Source of the DNA: an uncultured Dehalococcoidia bacterium
Lineage (GTDB): Bacteria > Chloroflexota > Dehalococcoidia > Lucifugimonadales > UBA3495
DNA length: 64,000 bases
NCBI GenBank assembly: GCA_958296225.1
Contig: OY282456.1
Span: 2,790,001 to 2,854,000, forward strand
Reading direction: 5' to 3'
Position numbers and translations under genes: made by a program. The notes under the pieces were generated by a model. The model searched no databases. It was not told the origin of the DNA and was given only the letters and a program-made list of their open reading frames with translations. Every line of letters begins with the position of its first letter. The first letter of the stretch is position 1. Shown piece by piece: positions 51,404-60,299 of the stretch.

Positions 51404-51916
51404 TCAGGAGCCGAACTCGGTGCCGATGAGGACGGCCACCGGGCGGCTGAGGCGCTGGGATTCCGCGAAGGCGATGCTGATGCGGTCGGCGTCATCGTCG
51501 GTTTCGACGAGGTAGTAGTTGATGCCCCAGGCGTGGAGGATGTGTTCGATGAAGCGGCCGGCGGAGTCGGGAGTGGGGCCGCGGCGGGTCCAGCCACGGT
51601 AGCCGACCAGCATCACCAGGGGCTGGTTGAGGTCGAGGCAGAGGCCACGGATGGAGTCGCCGGCTTCGAAAACGCCGGTGTTCTGAATCAGTACGACGGG
51701 GTTGGCGCCACCGACCCACAGGCCGGCGGCGACGGCCATGGTTTCACCCTCGCGGCAGACGGGCACCAGGTCAAGGGAAGGCTCTTCCATCATCATATGA
51801 TAGAGGAAGTTGGTCTCGCTGTCGGGAAGCCAGACGACGTGGGAGACGTTGTTTTTCTTGAGCTCGTCCACGAGGGCGGCGGGATGCAAAATGGCTTCGG
51901 GGATGGCCGTGGTCAT
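51404..51916 (-). CDS. sulfopyruvate/phosphonopyruvate decarboxylase-like alpha subunit
   Basis: A 170-residue N-terminal (PYR) ThDP domain. The ThDP-activating glutamate is in CREGETMAVAAGLWVGG, and VLIQNTGVFEAGDSIRGL matches ComD-like subunits. AAGGAG is eight bases before the ATG. The beta subunit follows after 119 bases that include a hairpin repeat. The substrate is uncertain: sulfopyruvate for coenzyme M is unlikely in this organism, and a related organosulfonate or phosphonate acid is possible. Confidence 0.82.
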   Translation of the reverse strand: MTTAIPEAILHPAALVDELKKNNVSHVVWLPDSETNFLYHMMMEEPSLDLVPVCREGETMAVAAGLWVGGANPVVLIQNTGVFEAGDSIRGLCLDLNQPLVMLVGYRGWTRRGPTPDSAGRFIEHILHAWGINYYLVETDDDADRISIAFAESQRLSRPVAVLIGTEFGS

Positions 51917-52053
51917 TAGGGCGACTCCTTGAGCGATGCGCGGGTTAGTTTCTGCAAAGCGAGTTGTCGGGCATTATATGGTGTGGCATTTTGGGCGTCA
52001 ACGGGCGTGATTTCATTTTACAGGACAGGCCGGATGTATGGGAGGCGGGCGTT

Positions 52054-52623
52054 TCAGAAGGGGCCGGGGGCGGGGATGGGGCCGTGGTAGTTGATGCGGC
52101 AGCCGTGGCAATCCAGGGGATGGTCGGCGTATTCGGGGTCAACGTACCGGCCGAGGGCTTTTTTCAGCTGGCCGGTGGTGGTTACCGGGGGCGGCGGCGG
52201 CAAGGGGGACAGGGCGTCGATTTGGGCCAGGATTTGCTCTAACGTAGGCGGGTGGGGCTGGCGGGCCATGGCTGCGGCGACGGCGGCGATGAGCCGGCTG
52301 ACGCGACGGCGGGCGCGCCGCAGCAGCCGACGGGCGGCAGCCGGGGCGGCGTCGGCAATCAGGCCGGGGAGCGCGTAAGCCTGGCGGAGGGTCCGCTCGT
52401 GGGTGTAGCGGAGGTGGCCGTCGAAGACCAGCGCTTTGACGACCCGATGCAGGCGTCGCCGGGTGTCGTGGCGATGATGCCAGTGGACGGCGGCGGCGGT
52501 TACGGCGTGGCTGGCCGACCGGCACAAGGCACGGGCGGCGCGGGCGTAATCGCCGGCGGCGATGTTGGCGGGGGTGAAGTTGAGGTAGTGGCGGCTGCGA
52601 TTGAGGTGGTGGGCTGGGTTCAT
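52054..52623 (-). CDS. HEPN-like helical protein
   Basis: A 189-residue basic, Ala/Arg/His-rich helical protein. The start NPAHHLNRSRHYLNFTPANIAAGDYARAAR resembles HEPN or PaREP1-type bundles (compare 33781), followed by an arginine-rich middle and a C-terminal CHGCRINYHG motif. ATG 52623 was chosen over a TTG two codons upstream. Function unknown; a tRNA- or RNA-related role is only suggested by the HEPN resemblance. Confidence 0.5.
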   Translation of the reverse strand: MNPAHHLNRSRHYLNFTPANIAAGDYARAARALCRSASHAVTAAAVHWHHRHDTRRRLHRVVKALVFDGHLRYTHERTLRQAYALPGLIADAAPAAARRLLRRARRRVSRLIAAVAAAMARQPHPPTLEQILAQIDALSPLPPPPPVTTTGQLKKALGRYVDPEYADHPLDCHGCRINYHGPIPAPGPF

Positions 52624-53108
52624 TGGCAATGCGTCCTTTTGCTGGTTCAGGTGGTTGGCGGGATATGGTGTGCGGGCCAGAGGTTACCGGTCATTGTCAG
52701 CCCCACGGCCGGGGGATTTACGCAAAGTTTTGCTCCGATGGTTCGTGAACTGCGCTTTAAGGCGCAGCCACGCAGCGCGGTGGCATTCGCTGTTGGCCGG
52801 TTAGACCGTTCTCGCGTAAGCATTGGACGAGGGGTCTCCACGACGCCGGTATGCGATTTTAGTGCTGACTGGCCGTTGACGACCGGTTGACCTCTGGCAG
52901 AACTGAGATTCACGTGACGGGGTACAGTATAGGACTTATGTTCGCTGCTGTCAAAGGGGGTATGTCAGTGGGCAGGGTCGTTGCAAAGTCGGGGCAGCGG
53001 GTTTTGCGGGCGCCGGAGCGGGAGCGCTACCCCTCTCCCAACCCTCTCCCGCAAGGGGAGAGGGCTTTAATGATTTTGCAAAGGCCCGGGCCAGTGGGGT
53101 TTTCGGGT
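52624..53108. other. 485-base intergenic region
   Basis: No gene recognised. It contains a short inverted repeat around GCGCTTTAAGGCGC near 52754 and the hairpin repeat at 53042-53064 close to the asnS end. Confidence 0.45.
53042..53064. repeat. GC hairpin repeat (CCCTCTCCC family), copy 4
   Basis: CCCTCTCCC-gcaag-GGGAGAGGG-type hairpin about 45 bases downstream of the asnS stop, possibly acting as its transcript end. Confidence 0.6.
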
Positions 53109-54533
53109 TCAGAACTCGGCGTTGCGGGGGGTGCGGGGGAAGGCGATGATGTCGCGGATGTTCTGCATTCCGGTGGCGAACTGGACGGTGCGCTCGAAGC
53201 CGAGGCCAAAGCCGGCGTGGGGGGCGGTTCCGTAGCGGCGGAGGTCGAGATACCACCAATAGGGGGCGTCGTCCAGGCCGGCTGCGGCCATGCGGGATTG
53301 CAGGACGTCCAGGCGTTCCTCGCGCTGGCTGCCGCCGATGATTTCGCCGATGCGGGGCACCAGGACGTCCATAGCGCGGACGGTCTGGCGGCCGTCCGGG
53401 TCGTCGTCATTGACGCGCATATAGAAGGCTTTGATGCTGCTGGGGTAGTCGGTGACGATGACGGGCCGGCCGACTTTGTTTTCGGTGAGGTAACGCTCGT
53501 GTTCGGATTGCAGGTCGGAACCCCACTGCGCGGGGAACTGGAAGGTTTCGCCGGAGGATTGGAGCAGGTTGACGGCCTCCGTGTAGGTCATACGCTCGAA
53601 GTCGGCGGCGACGATGCTTTCCAGAGTGGCGATAAGTTCCCGGTCGTAGAAGCGGTTGAAGAATGCCAGATCGTCGGGGCAGGTTGCCAGCACGTGGGCG
53701 AAGATGCTGCGGAGGAAATCTTCGGCCAGTTGGGCCAGGCCGTCCAGGTCGCAGAAGGCGACTTCCGGCTCTACCATCCAGAACTCGGCCAGGTGGCGGG
53801 AGGTGTTGGAGTTTTCGGCGCGGAAGGTGGGGCCGAAGGTGTACACGTCGGACATAGCCTGGGCGAAGATTTCGGCCTCCAGCTGGCCGCTGACGGTGAG
53901 GAAGGCGGGACGCCCGAAGAAATCAACGCTGTTGTCAACCTGGCCGTCCTGGGTGGGCAGGCGGTTGAGGTCAAGGGTGGTGGCGCGGAACATGGCGCCG
54001 GCGCCCTCGGCGTCGCTGGCGGTGATGATGGGGGTCTGGATGTAGAGGAAGCCGCGCTGCTGGAAGAACTGGTGGATGCCGAAGGCCATGGCGTTGCGGA
54101 CGCGGGCGACGGCGCCGAAGGTGTTGGTGCGCGGGCGCAGGTGGGCCAACTCGCGGAGGAACTCCAGGGTGTGGCGCTTTTTCTGGAGGGGGTATTCCTC
54201 GGGGTCGGCGCCGCCCAGCAGTTCCAGGCGGCGGGTATGGATTTCGTAACGCTGGCCGCGGCCGGGGGATTCCTGCAATAGGCCGTCCGCGCTGATGCTG
54301 CAGCCGGTGGTGAGCTGGCCGACGAGGGGGAAGTCGGGGCAGTCGGCGGCGACGACCAGCTGCAAGTCGGCCAGGGTGGAGCCGTCGTTGATTTGGACGA
54401 AGGCGACGCCGCCGGAGGAGCGGACGGTTTTGACCCAGCCCTTGACGACAACGGCATCGTCGGGGTTCGGGCTGCCGGGTTGGTTGGCGGTGAGGAGGTC
54501 TTTGATGCGGGTGCGTTGTTGCGGCGTGGGCAT
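53109..54533 (-). CDS. asnS: asparaginyl-tRNA synthetase
   Basis: A 474-residue class IIb aminoacyl-tRNA synthetase that charges tRNA-Asn. The N-terminal OB fold ([25 protein letters not shown]) binds the anticodon; class II motif 2 is in [24 protein letters not shown] and motif 3 is [12 protein letters not shown]. Asn rather than Asp specificity is suggested by the overall AsnRS pattern. ATG 54533 is preferred because GGAGGG lies nine bases upstream. The presence of this enzyme means GatCAB is mainly needed for Gln-tRNA. Confidence 0.95.
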   Translation of the reverse strand: MPTPQQRTRIKDLLTANQPGSPNPDDAVVVKGWVKTVRSSGGVAFVQINDGSTLADLQLVVAADCPDFPLVGQLTTGCSISADGLLQESPGRGQRYEIHTRRLELLGGADPEEYPLQKKRHTLEFLRELAHLRPRTNTFGAVARVRNAMAFGIHQFFQQRGFLYIQTPIITASDAEGAGAMFRATTLDLNRLPTQDGQVDNSVDFFGRPAFLTVSGQLEAEIFAQAMSDVYTFGPTFRAENSNTSRHLAEFWMVEPEVAFCDLDGLAQLAEDFLRSIFAHVLATCPDDLAFFNRFYDRELIATLESIVAADFERMTYTEAVNLLQSSGETFQFPAQWGSDLQSEHERYLTENKVGRPVIVTDYPSSIKAFYMRVNDDDPDGRQTVRAMDVLVPRIGEIIGGSQREERLDVLQSRMAAAGLDDAPYWWYLDLRRYGTAPHAGFGLGFERTVQFATGMQNIRDIIAFPRTPRNAEF

Positions 54534-54568
54534 AGGAACCATCCCTCCGGTGCGTTGGGGATAGGGGG

Positions 54569-54574
54569 ATTTTA
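54569..54574 (-). promoter_or_regulatory. TAAAAT -10 box of asnS
   Basis: Minus-strand TAAAAT in a GC-rich region, about 36 bases upstream of the asnS ATG. The -35 region is poor. Confidence 0.4.
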
Positions 54575-54774
54575 GCATAATGGCCGGCGCGCGGTTTGAC
54601 GAGGCCGGCCGGTTATGCTACCCTTCCGGGGAGGTTGTGCAGGCTTCGGCCGGCGACGGGGGATATGGTTACACGTTTGGCCCGTCGTTAGAGATGCCAA
54701 AGGGTTTGGCCGGCGGATTGTTCCCGGAGTAGTACGGAGCGGTCGGCTAAGGGCCGCTGGGCGCTGCCAACCGA

Positions 54775-54802
54775 CGAAGCCCCAGACTACTCTGGGGCTT
54801 CG
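54775..54802. terminator. strong 12-bp-stem hairpin
   Basis: CGAAGCCCCAGA pairs perfectly with TCTGGGGCTTCG around the loop CTAC. There is no U-tract on either strand, so it may be a terminator remnant or an RNA structure in the 5' region of a small gene. Confidence 0.5.
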
Positions 54803-54896
54803 TTAGTGCGCCAGGGTTCGTATGCGCTATGGGTAAGTAGTCAAACCCCAGCCGTTCACTGTACCTTGCAGGCTGCGAAACAGCTCACGGGTAAAG

Positions 54897-55130
54897 ATGG
54901 AGTTTCGCGACGGGCTGTTAAGCGTCAAGCAGATTGCGCCGGTGACAGATGAACACGTGGAGAAAGCATTTCGTATGGCTAACCAGTCCAACAGAGGAAG
55001 AAATAGCCGGCTGACGAAGCACGGCGAACCGAAAGCGGTGGGGAAACAGGTTCCTATAGACCCCGATAATCCGAAACCCCCCGGCGTGCCGCCGCCGGCT
55101 CCCTCGGCCACAGCCAAACCCAGGAAGTGA
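54897..55130 (+). CDS. small hypothetical protein, 77 aa
   Basis: An open frame with balanced composition (MEFRDGLLSVKQIAPVTDEH at the start, proline-rich PKPPGVPPPAP tail). It lies 95 bases after the hairpin at 54775. The ribosome site is weak. It may be a real small gene; the opposite strand also has an open frame but with unlikely composition. Confidence 0.4.
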   Translation: MEFRDGLLSVKQIAPVTDEHVEKAFRMANQSNRGRNSRLTKHGEPKAVGKQVPIDPDNPKPPGVPPPAPSATAKPRK

Positions 55131-55194
55131 TTATGACGCCGGCGCTTTTGCGTTCCGTTCCGGTGTGGGGGCGAGCTTAGCCAGCATCGGCATT

Positions 55195-56667
55195 TTAAAC
55201 CGGCGGGCGCTGCCGGTGCCAGTCCGTGGCCTGCTGGTAGGAGTGGGCGATGTTGAGCAGGGTTGGTTCGGCGAGGTGGGGGCCGATTAGTTGGAGGCCG
55301 ACGGGGAGGCCGTCGGCGAAGCCGCAGGGGATGGACAGGGCGGGCAGGCCGGCGATGTTGACGGGGAGGGTGTAGATGTCCACCAGGTACATACGCAGCG
55401 GGTCGTCGGCCCGCTCTCCGATGGGGAATGCTACCACCGGCGATACCGGGGACACCAAGGCATCGACTTCGTTGAAGACGCGGGTGAAGTCCTGGCGGAT
55501 CAGGGTGCGTACCTGCTGGGCTTTGCGATAGTAGGCGTCGTAGTAGCCGGAGGACAGGGCGAAGGCGCCCAGCATAATGCGGCGCTTGACCTCGGGGCCG
55601 AAGCCGTGCTGCCGGGTGCGCTCCATGGCCTGCCACAGATCGCCGTCGCCCTGGTGGGAATAGCCGTACTTTACGCCGTCGTAGCGGGCCAGGTTGGCCG
55701 AGCATTCCGACGGGGCGATGATGTAGTAACAGGCGAGGGCGTATTCAGTGGTGGGCAGGGAAACCTCGCGGATTTCGGCGCCCAGGGACGCCAGTTTGTC
55801 AATGGCTGTGGTTACGGAATTGCGGACGCCGGCATCCATGCCGCCGGCGAAATACTCGCCGGGCACGCCCAGGCGCAGGCCGGCAATATCGCCGGTGAGG
55901 GCGGCAGTGTAGTCGGGCACGGCGTCGGGCAGCGAGGTGGCGTCGCGGGGGTCGTGGCCGGCGATGGCTTGCAGGACCAGGGCGCAGTCGGCGGCGTCGC
56001 GGGCGAGGGGGCCAATCTGGTCCAGCGACGAGGCGTAGGCTACCAGTCCGTAGCGGCTGACGCGGCCGTAGGTGGGTTTGAGTCCGGTGATGCCGCAGAA
56101 GGCGGCGGGCTGCCGGATGCTGCCGCCGGTGTCGGTGCCCAGGGCGAAAGGGGCGGCGCCGGCCGCCACCGCCGCCGCCGAGCCGCCGCTGCTGCCGCCG
56201 GGAACGCGGGCAGTATCCCAGGGGTTGCGGGTGGGGAAGAAGGCCGAGTTTTCGGTGGACGAACCCATGCCGAACTCGTCCAGGTTGCCCTTGCCCAGCA
56301 ATACGGCGTCCTGGGCGCGGAGGCGGGCCACGGCGGTGGCGTCGTACACGGGGACATATTCGGCCAGCATCCGGGAGGCGCAAGTGGTGGGGACGCCGTT
56401 GGTGCAGAGCAGGTCTTTGACCTGCATCGGGACGCCGGTGAGCGGGTCGGGGCGGCTTCCTGCGTGACGATGGGCGGCGAGGCGGCGGTCGGCGGCGGCG
56501 GCCTGACGGCGGGCGGCGTCGGCGGTTACGGTGATATAGGCGGAGAGCCGGCCGTCCACGGCGGCGATGCGGTCGAGACAGGCGTCGGTCAGGGCGACGC
56601 TGCTGATTTCGCGGCGGGCCAGCAGGCGGGACGCCTCGGTTACCGACAGCTGCCAGAGTTCGGGCAT
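55195..56667 (-). CDS. gatA: Asp/Glu-tRNA amidotransferase subunit A
   Basis: GatA releases ammonia from glutamine and passes it to GatB for amidation of misacylated tRNA. The 490-residue amidase-signature protein has the Ser-cisSer-Lys triad: Lys84 in MQVKDL, Ser159 in GGSSGGS and Ser183 in TGGSIRQP. It follows gatC by 4 nt. gatB is not in the window. With the nearby asnS and tRNA-Gln(UUG) gene, the likely main product is Gln-tRNA. Confidence 0.94.
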   Translation of the reverse strand: MPELWQLSVTEASRLLARREISSVALTDACLDRIAAVDGRLSAYITVTADAARRQAAAADRRLAAHRHAGSRPDPLTGVPMQVKDLLCTNGVPTTCASRMLAEYVPVYDATAVARLRAQDAVLLGKGNLDEFGMGSSTENSAFFPTRNPWDTARVPGGSSGGSAAAVAAGAAPFALGTDTGGSIRQPAAFCGITGLKPTYGRVSRYGLVAYASSLDQIGPLARDAADCALVLQAIAGHDPRDATSLPDAVPDYTAALTGDIAGLRLGVPGEYFAGGMDAGVRNSVTTAIDKLASLGAEIREVSLPTTEYALACYYIIAPSECSANLARYDGVKYGYSHQGDGDLWQAMERTRQHGFGPEVKRRIMLGAFALSSGYYDAYYRKAQQVRTLIRQDFTRVFNEVDALVSPVSPVVAFPIGERADDPLRMYLVDIYTLPVNIAGLPALSIPCGFADGLPVGLQLIGPHLAEPTLLNIAHSYQQATDWHRQRPPV

Positions 56668-56671
56668 CGGG

Positions 56672-56962
56672 CTATTCGTCCAGCACGGCGCGCACCTGGA
56701 AGAAATTGCCGCGCCGGTTGGGGGCGTTGCGGAGGGTGTCGGCGGCGTCCAGGCTGGCGGCGGGTTCGTCGTCGCGGAGGATGGTGTCCAGGCCGGCGAC
56801 GTGGGCGGTGGGTTCTACGCCGGCGGTGTCGAGGTCTTGCAGCGTGTCAAACTGGTCGAGGATATCGGACAGCTGGCGCGTGAAGGCCGCGGTCTCCGCG
56901 TCGGTAAGGGAGATGCGGGCCAGGGCGGCGATGTGTTGGACCTGGGCGCGGTCGATGGGCAT
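56672..56962 (-). CDS. gatC: Asp/Glu-tRNA amidotransferase subunit C
   Basis: A 96-residue GatC with the usual helical N-terminus ([20 protein letters not shown]) and the extended [21 protein letters not shown] linker that wraps GatA. Its ATG is six bases after the stop of the preceding ATPase gene, so the housekeeping pair may be transcribed from the cassette upstream. Confidence 0.92.
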   Translation of the reverse strand: MPIDRAQVQHIAALARISLTDAETAAFTRQLSDILDQFDTLQDLDTAGVEPTAHVAGLDTILRDDEPAASLDAADTLRNAPNRRGNFFQVRAVLDE

Positions 56963-56968
56963 GGCAGG

Positions 56969-58327
56969 CTATACGACCGCGCTAAGTCCGGCCGAGTAGT
57001 CATCGGTTTCCGGCCGGACTGGGACATTATCGGTGGACTCGGCGACCAGTTGGGCATCGATGGTAGAGACACCCTTTTCTGCCGCCTTCATAAGCGTGTG
57101 GGCGGCGTTAGATACCAATTCGCGAGGCAACCGGCCTTTGTCAATGAGGGCTTTTATGCCGTCCTCAGTGAACGGTTTGATGGAACCGTCTTCGTCGTGG
57201 TTGAGGCGGTAATAGTCCAGGTGGGCGGTGATGATTGCGCGGGCCTGCTCAGGTGTCGGCTGAGGTAGCTCTACCGACGTCGGAGCGTCGGGATCCAGGC
57301 GGGCAAAGGATGCCAAACCGGCTTCGAGCCACGCCGCTGACAGCCGTTGGATTACCGAATCGTGGGTAGTTAGCACGCAGGAGAAGAAGCCTAAAGCCGA
57401 ATTGGCGTAGCCGGGCCGGACGGTGCAAATGCCCAGCTCCTTAGCGAACTCGAGCCGGAATTTGGGCGTCATCTTGTCTGACAAGTTTTCGATGTCGTCG
57501 ATGAACAGGTAGCCACCTGCGAAACCGGCGGCCCTCAGGTAAAGCACGATGTCGTTGAAGAAAAGATTGCAGGCGTAATCCAGCCCTTTGGTATCCCTGG
57601 GGATGTAGTACGGGCGTATGTTACCGTCCTTGCGCAGGCTGTTCAAATAACCCTCAAATTCACCATGGGCCAACGTTTCTGCCGATTTCCAAGTTACTCC
57701 TTCGGTCTGCAACAGTTGTTGAATTTTGCGGTCGAGGACGCTGGGATCGACTCCGTTGGCATCCAGGATTTCGTCATTTAGCAGGTTCTCCACTCTGGGC
57801 TCGCCTTCGAAGTTGATGATATTATCGAACTCCTCGTCGGTCATCATATTCCGGCGAAGTGCCGCTCGTGATGCGGCCAGCACGCCGTTTTCACAAGTGT
57901 CAACCAACGCGGCCCACGCCAGTTGCTCCATATAGCGACGGTCCACTTGGTCTTGGAACGCAACATAAACCACAGCGGCCGAGAACTGACCGTTGAACTC
58001 GTTGAACCCCCAATCCGAGTTGATGCGACGCTGAAAATAGCGCAGGAATGCCGTCTTGCCCATCCCACGGCCCTGATAAGCATCGCCTTTGGCCCATAAC
58101 GAGGCGATTTTGACCCGATTGGGGAAGTCGTCGCGTCTAATCAGGATGCTCTCAAATTTCTCGATCTCAGCTTGCATCGACGATGTAGCGAAAATCTCGC
58201 CATTGCGGCGGGGGTCATTGCTGCCCGGATCAATCGTAGGTACGGTGGAGAAGGGCAAGTCACGCAACCCCAGCCGCTCGTATGGGGATGCAACCTGCTG
58301 AGTTGATCGGTTCGGAAGACGCAACAT
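56969..58327 (-). CDS. P-loop NTPase of an uncharacterised three-gene cassette
   Basis: A 452-residue ATPase. Walker A is GRGMGKTAFLRYF (86-98) and Walker B is GGYLFIDDIENL (271-282, Asp277/Asp278), followed by a sensor-like TTHDSV (320-325) and a helical C-terminal domain. The N-terminus has a conserved-looking PYERLGLRDLPFSTVPTIDPG segment. The arrangement resembles AAA/Orc- or STAND-like ATPases in defence loci, but I recognise no named family. Its ATG overlaps the preceding stop by one base (TAATG). Confidence 0.7.
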   Translation of the reverse strand: MLRLPNRSTQQVASPYERLGLRDLPFSTVPTIDPGSNDPRRNGEIFATSSMQAEIEKFESILIRRDDFPNRVKIASLWAKGDAYQGRGMGKTAFLRYFQRRINSDWGFNEFNGQFSAAVVYVAFQDQVDRRYMEQLAWAALVDTCENGVLAASRAALRRNMMTDEEFDNIINFEGEPRVENLLNDEILDANGVDPSVLDRKIQQLLQTEGVTWKSAETLAHGEFEGYLNSLRKDGNIRPYYIPRDTKGLDYACNLFFNDIVLYLRAAGFAGGYLFIDDIENLSDKMTPKFRLEFAKELGICTVRPGYANSALGFFSCVLTTHDSVIQRLSAAWLEAGLASFARLDPDAPTSVELPQPTPEQARAIITAHLDYYRLNHDEDGSIKPFTEDGIKALIDKGRLPRELVSNAAHTLMKAAEKGVSTIDAQLVAESTDNVPVRPETDDYSAGLSAVV

Positions 58328-59427
58328 TATACTCTCCTTATCAAATTGTGGAGTTGGTTAGTTTGGTGTCGGATTAGTGGCTTGCGATTCGCCGAAATCT
58401 TCTCATAGTGGAATCCCACCGACAGCGGTGACGGAGCGCGATCCAGCAGTCGGTTGAGACCGTCGTCGAACGCAGCTTCGGGAATCAGCAACGCCTCGCA
58501 CACTGCATCGCGCATATCGGGAATGTCATAATAGCCGCTGATGGGAATTAGGGTAGTCAGGGCGTTGTCGATGGCGTCGAGCAGGGTGTCTTGGTTGGCC
58601 TGGTCAGTCATGTCAGGCTGGCAGAAGAGCAGGCGGTAGGTTTCGCCATCCGGCAGCGGAACGTCCAAGGGTGTGTACCAGTGGTACGGCGGCGTGTCGA
58701 CTACGCAGGGGGAATAGGTCTTGTAGAAGTCACATCTATTCATGCTGGCACGGCGAAGGTTCAGGAGCCGCAAGGTTGCTAAACGGGCGCACAGGCCGCG
58801 GAAATTCGCCACGCCCATACGTTGGTGTGGTAGCAATTTCTCAATGGCCTTGCTGTGCAGAGCATCACGGATCTTGCTGGGAGTCTCCTCACCGTATTCA
58901 TCTCGGATTTTGGCGGCGATGGCGCCGGCTTCAGACCCGAAGGTAGGCTCCAACAAGTTTTGCAGATAGCTGTCCTTCCAAAGCTGCTCCTTTTTGACGT
59001 CGACAGGACGCCATACAGGACCGGCTATAATATGGTTTTGCACCACGCAGCGAAGGTTTTCATAAGTTTGCAAATGAGCTTGTGCCATCAGCCGTTGCAA
59101 CTCGCCGCCGTTTTGTGCTGCCAGCAGGTCAACGACATACCGGCCCGATTTGGTGAGGCAATACCTGTTGCCTTCCGATTTTCCCTGCGCTTTGACGAAT
59201 CGGAAGTGCGCTAATTCTTGGCAAACTTTTTCCCCGGTTCCCCGGAACGAGGTGCCGGGAGCAGCTACCATCAAGCGCCGATTTCGATCGCTCACGAACT
59301 TGTGAATGTTTTTCGCAACTGCTTCAACTTGTTCGGTACGCGTGGTGGTACGGGGCATTCCATCAAGTACACGCAACCCCAAATAATGGTAACTCACGTC
59401 AGTGATGTTGTAGCTACTAATGTTCAT
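58327..59427 (-). CDS. uncharacterised protein of the three-gene cassette
   Basis: A 366-residue protein with no recognised domain. The N-terminal 100 residues (NITDVSYHYLGLRVLDGMPRTTTRTEQVEAVAKNIHKFV ... RYCLTKSGRYVVDLL) have a winged-helix-like rhythm, followed by a long helical middle and a C-terminal alpha/beta part. The ATG at 59427 begins one base after the upstream gene's TGA; an in-frame upstream start would overlap that gene by 86 bases and is less likely. It may be the DNA-binding or adaptor part of the system. Confidence 0.6.
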   Translation of the reverse strand: MNISSYNITDVSYHYLGLRVLDGMPRTTTRTEQVEAVAKNIHKFVSDRNRRLMVAAPGTSFRGTGEKVCQELAHFRFVKAQGKSEGNRYCLTKSGRYVVDLLAAQNGGELQRLMAQAHLQTYENLRCVVQNHIIAGPVWRPVDVKKEQLWKDSYLQNLLEPTFGSEAGAIAAKIRDEYGEETPSKIRDALHSKAIEKLLPHQRMGVANFRGLCARLATLRLLNLRRASMNRCDFYKTYSPCVVDTPPYHWYTPLDVPLPDGETYRLLFCQPDMTDQANQDTLLDAIDNALTTLIPISGYYDIPDMRDAVCEALLIPEAAFDDGLNRLLDRAPSPLSVGFHYEKISANRKPLIRHQTNQLHNLIRRV

Positions 59428-59428
59428 C

Positions 59429-60214
59429 TCACCCGTCCCTCGCGCTTTGGGCTCTGCGAAAGCTGTTGTATATGGCGATGAAATCGCTATTGGCCTGCCG
59501 TAGGTCGTGGGCAATGTCGTCCACCTTAATTGGCTCAGTTACCCATACTACGATACTTTCGTCCGAATTATGCCGGAAGCGGTTGGACAACCACGTTTCT
59601 CGTAAGGCGAATTCGATATTGTTCAACTGTACGCATAAATTTTCGAAATCGTTCCGCGTCGCTGCTGAAACTACCAAGCCATTGTCCAACTCCACTTGCA
59701 TTGCCCGGGCATTCTCGACGAGAATTGGCAGCGGTCGTATATCAGAGGCTATAGGGTGAATACCCAAGCCTAAGCAGGCGGCCAGTCCTCGGTCGTCAAA
59801 TGGTGTACTCGACATAAATGACAAGCAGACATCCTGCAAAGTAAGGTCTGGGTTTGCCAGTACGTAGTCAAGTATTTTCGCAAAGAACACGATGATGTCG
59901 TTTTTACCTGGCCGGCCGCCGCGGTTCTTTAACTCTGCGACTGCCGTTGCTCCGTCTGTTCTGGCTACTATATAGACCTCATGGAATGTCCCAGACGACG
60001 TTTCCAGCCCTGCTCCAAGCCACATTTCACGAATGTGAGCGACTGACCAACCAATCAGATACCGCTCGCAACTTTCCCGAAAGCGTTGCTCAAAGCCGCC
60101 GTCCGGCACTGGCTCCCGTACAGCGTGAGGCCACTCTTGGCTAACAAATTGGAAGCAGCGTTTGAGGAACGTAACCGTTGACCGTGCGTATGTGATCTCA
60201 GACCTGATGAGCAT
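59429..60214 (-). CDS. PD-(D/E)XK-like nuclease of the three-gene cassette
   Basis: A 261-residue protein whose middle reads FHEVYIVARTDGATAVAELKNRGG. Glu79, and Glu94 with Lys96 in the AVAELK strand, fit a PD-(D/E)XK nuclease core (acid, then ExK), and the GKNDIIVFFAKILDYVL helix follows. No other domain is recognised. It is the first gene of a cassette with an uncharacterised protein and a P-loop NTPase, suggesting a nuclease effector driven or gated by an ATPase. A TATAAT box lies about 65 bases upstream. Confidence 0.6.
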   Translation of the reverse strand: MLIRSEITYARSTVTFLKRCFQFVSQEWPHAVREPVPDGGFEQRFRESCERYLIGWSVAHIREMWLGAGLETSSGTFHEVYIVARTDGATAVAELKNRGGRPGKNDIIVFFAKILDYVLANPDLTLQDVCLSFMSSTPFDDRGLAACLGLGIHPIASDIRPLPILVENARAMQVELDNGLVVSAATRNDFENLCVQLNNIEFALRETWLSNRFRHNSDESIVVWVTEPIKVDDIAHDLRQANSDFIAIYNSFRRAQSARDG

Positions 60215-60277
60215 GATGGGTTAATTAAGCCGGCTGGATGCTCGTGCCGCCTTGCCATTTGAGGGTTTCCCTCCGAC

Positions 60278-60283
60278 ATTATA
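60278..60283 (-). promoter_or_regulatory. TATAAT -10 box of the three-gene cassette
   Basis: Minus-strand TATAAT in GCTATAATGTC, between the SDR gene end and the cassette start. No good -35. A short GAGGG/CCCTC hairpin follows it. Confidence 0.45.
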
Positions 60284-60299
60284 GCATTACAGACGGCGG

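Noticed and set aside
54579..54896. T-box riboswitch upstream of asnS
   Set aside because: The strong hairpin at 54775 is far from the gene, and no T-box consensus or antiterminator pairing could be seen.
55195..56883. 530-codon plus-strand ORF opposite gatA/gatC
   Set aside because: It is a GC-rich antisense shadow; gatA and gatC have complete motifs on the minus strand.
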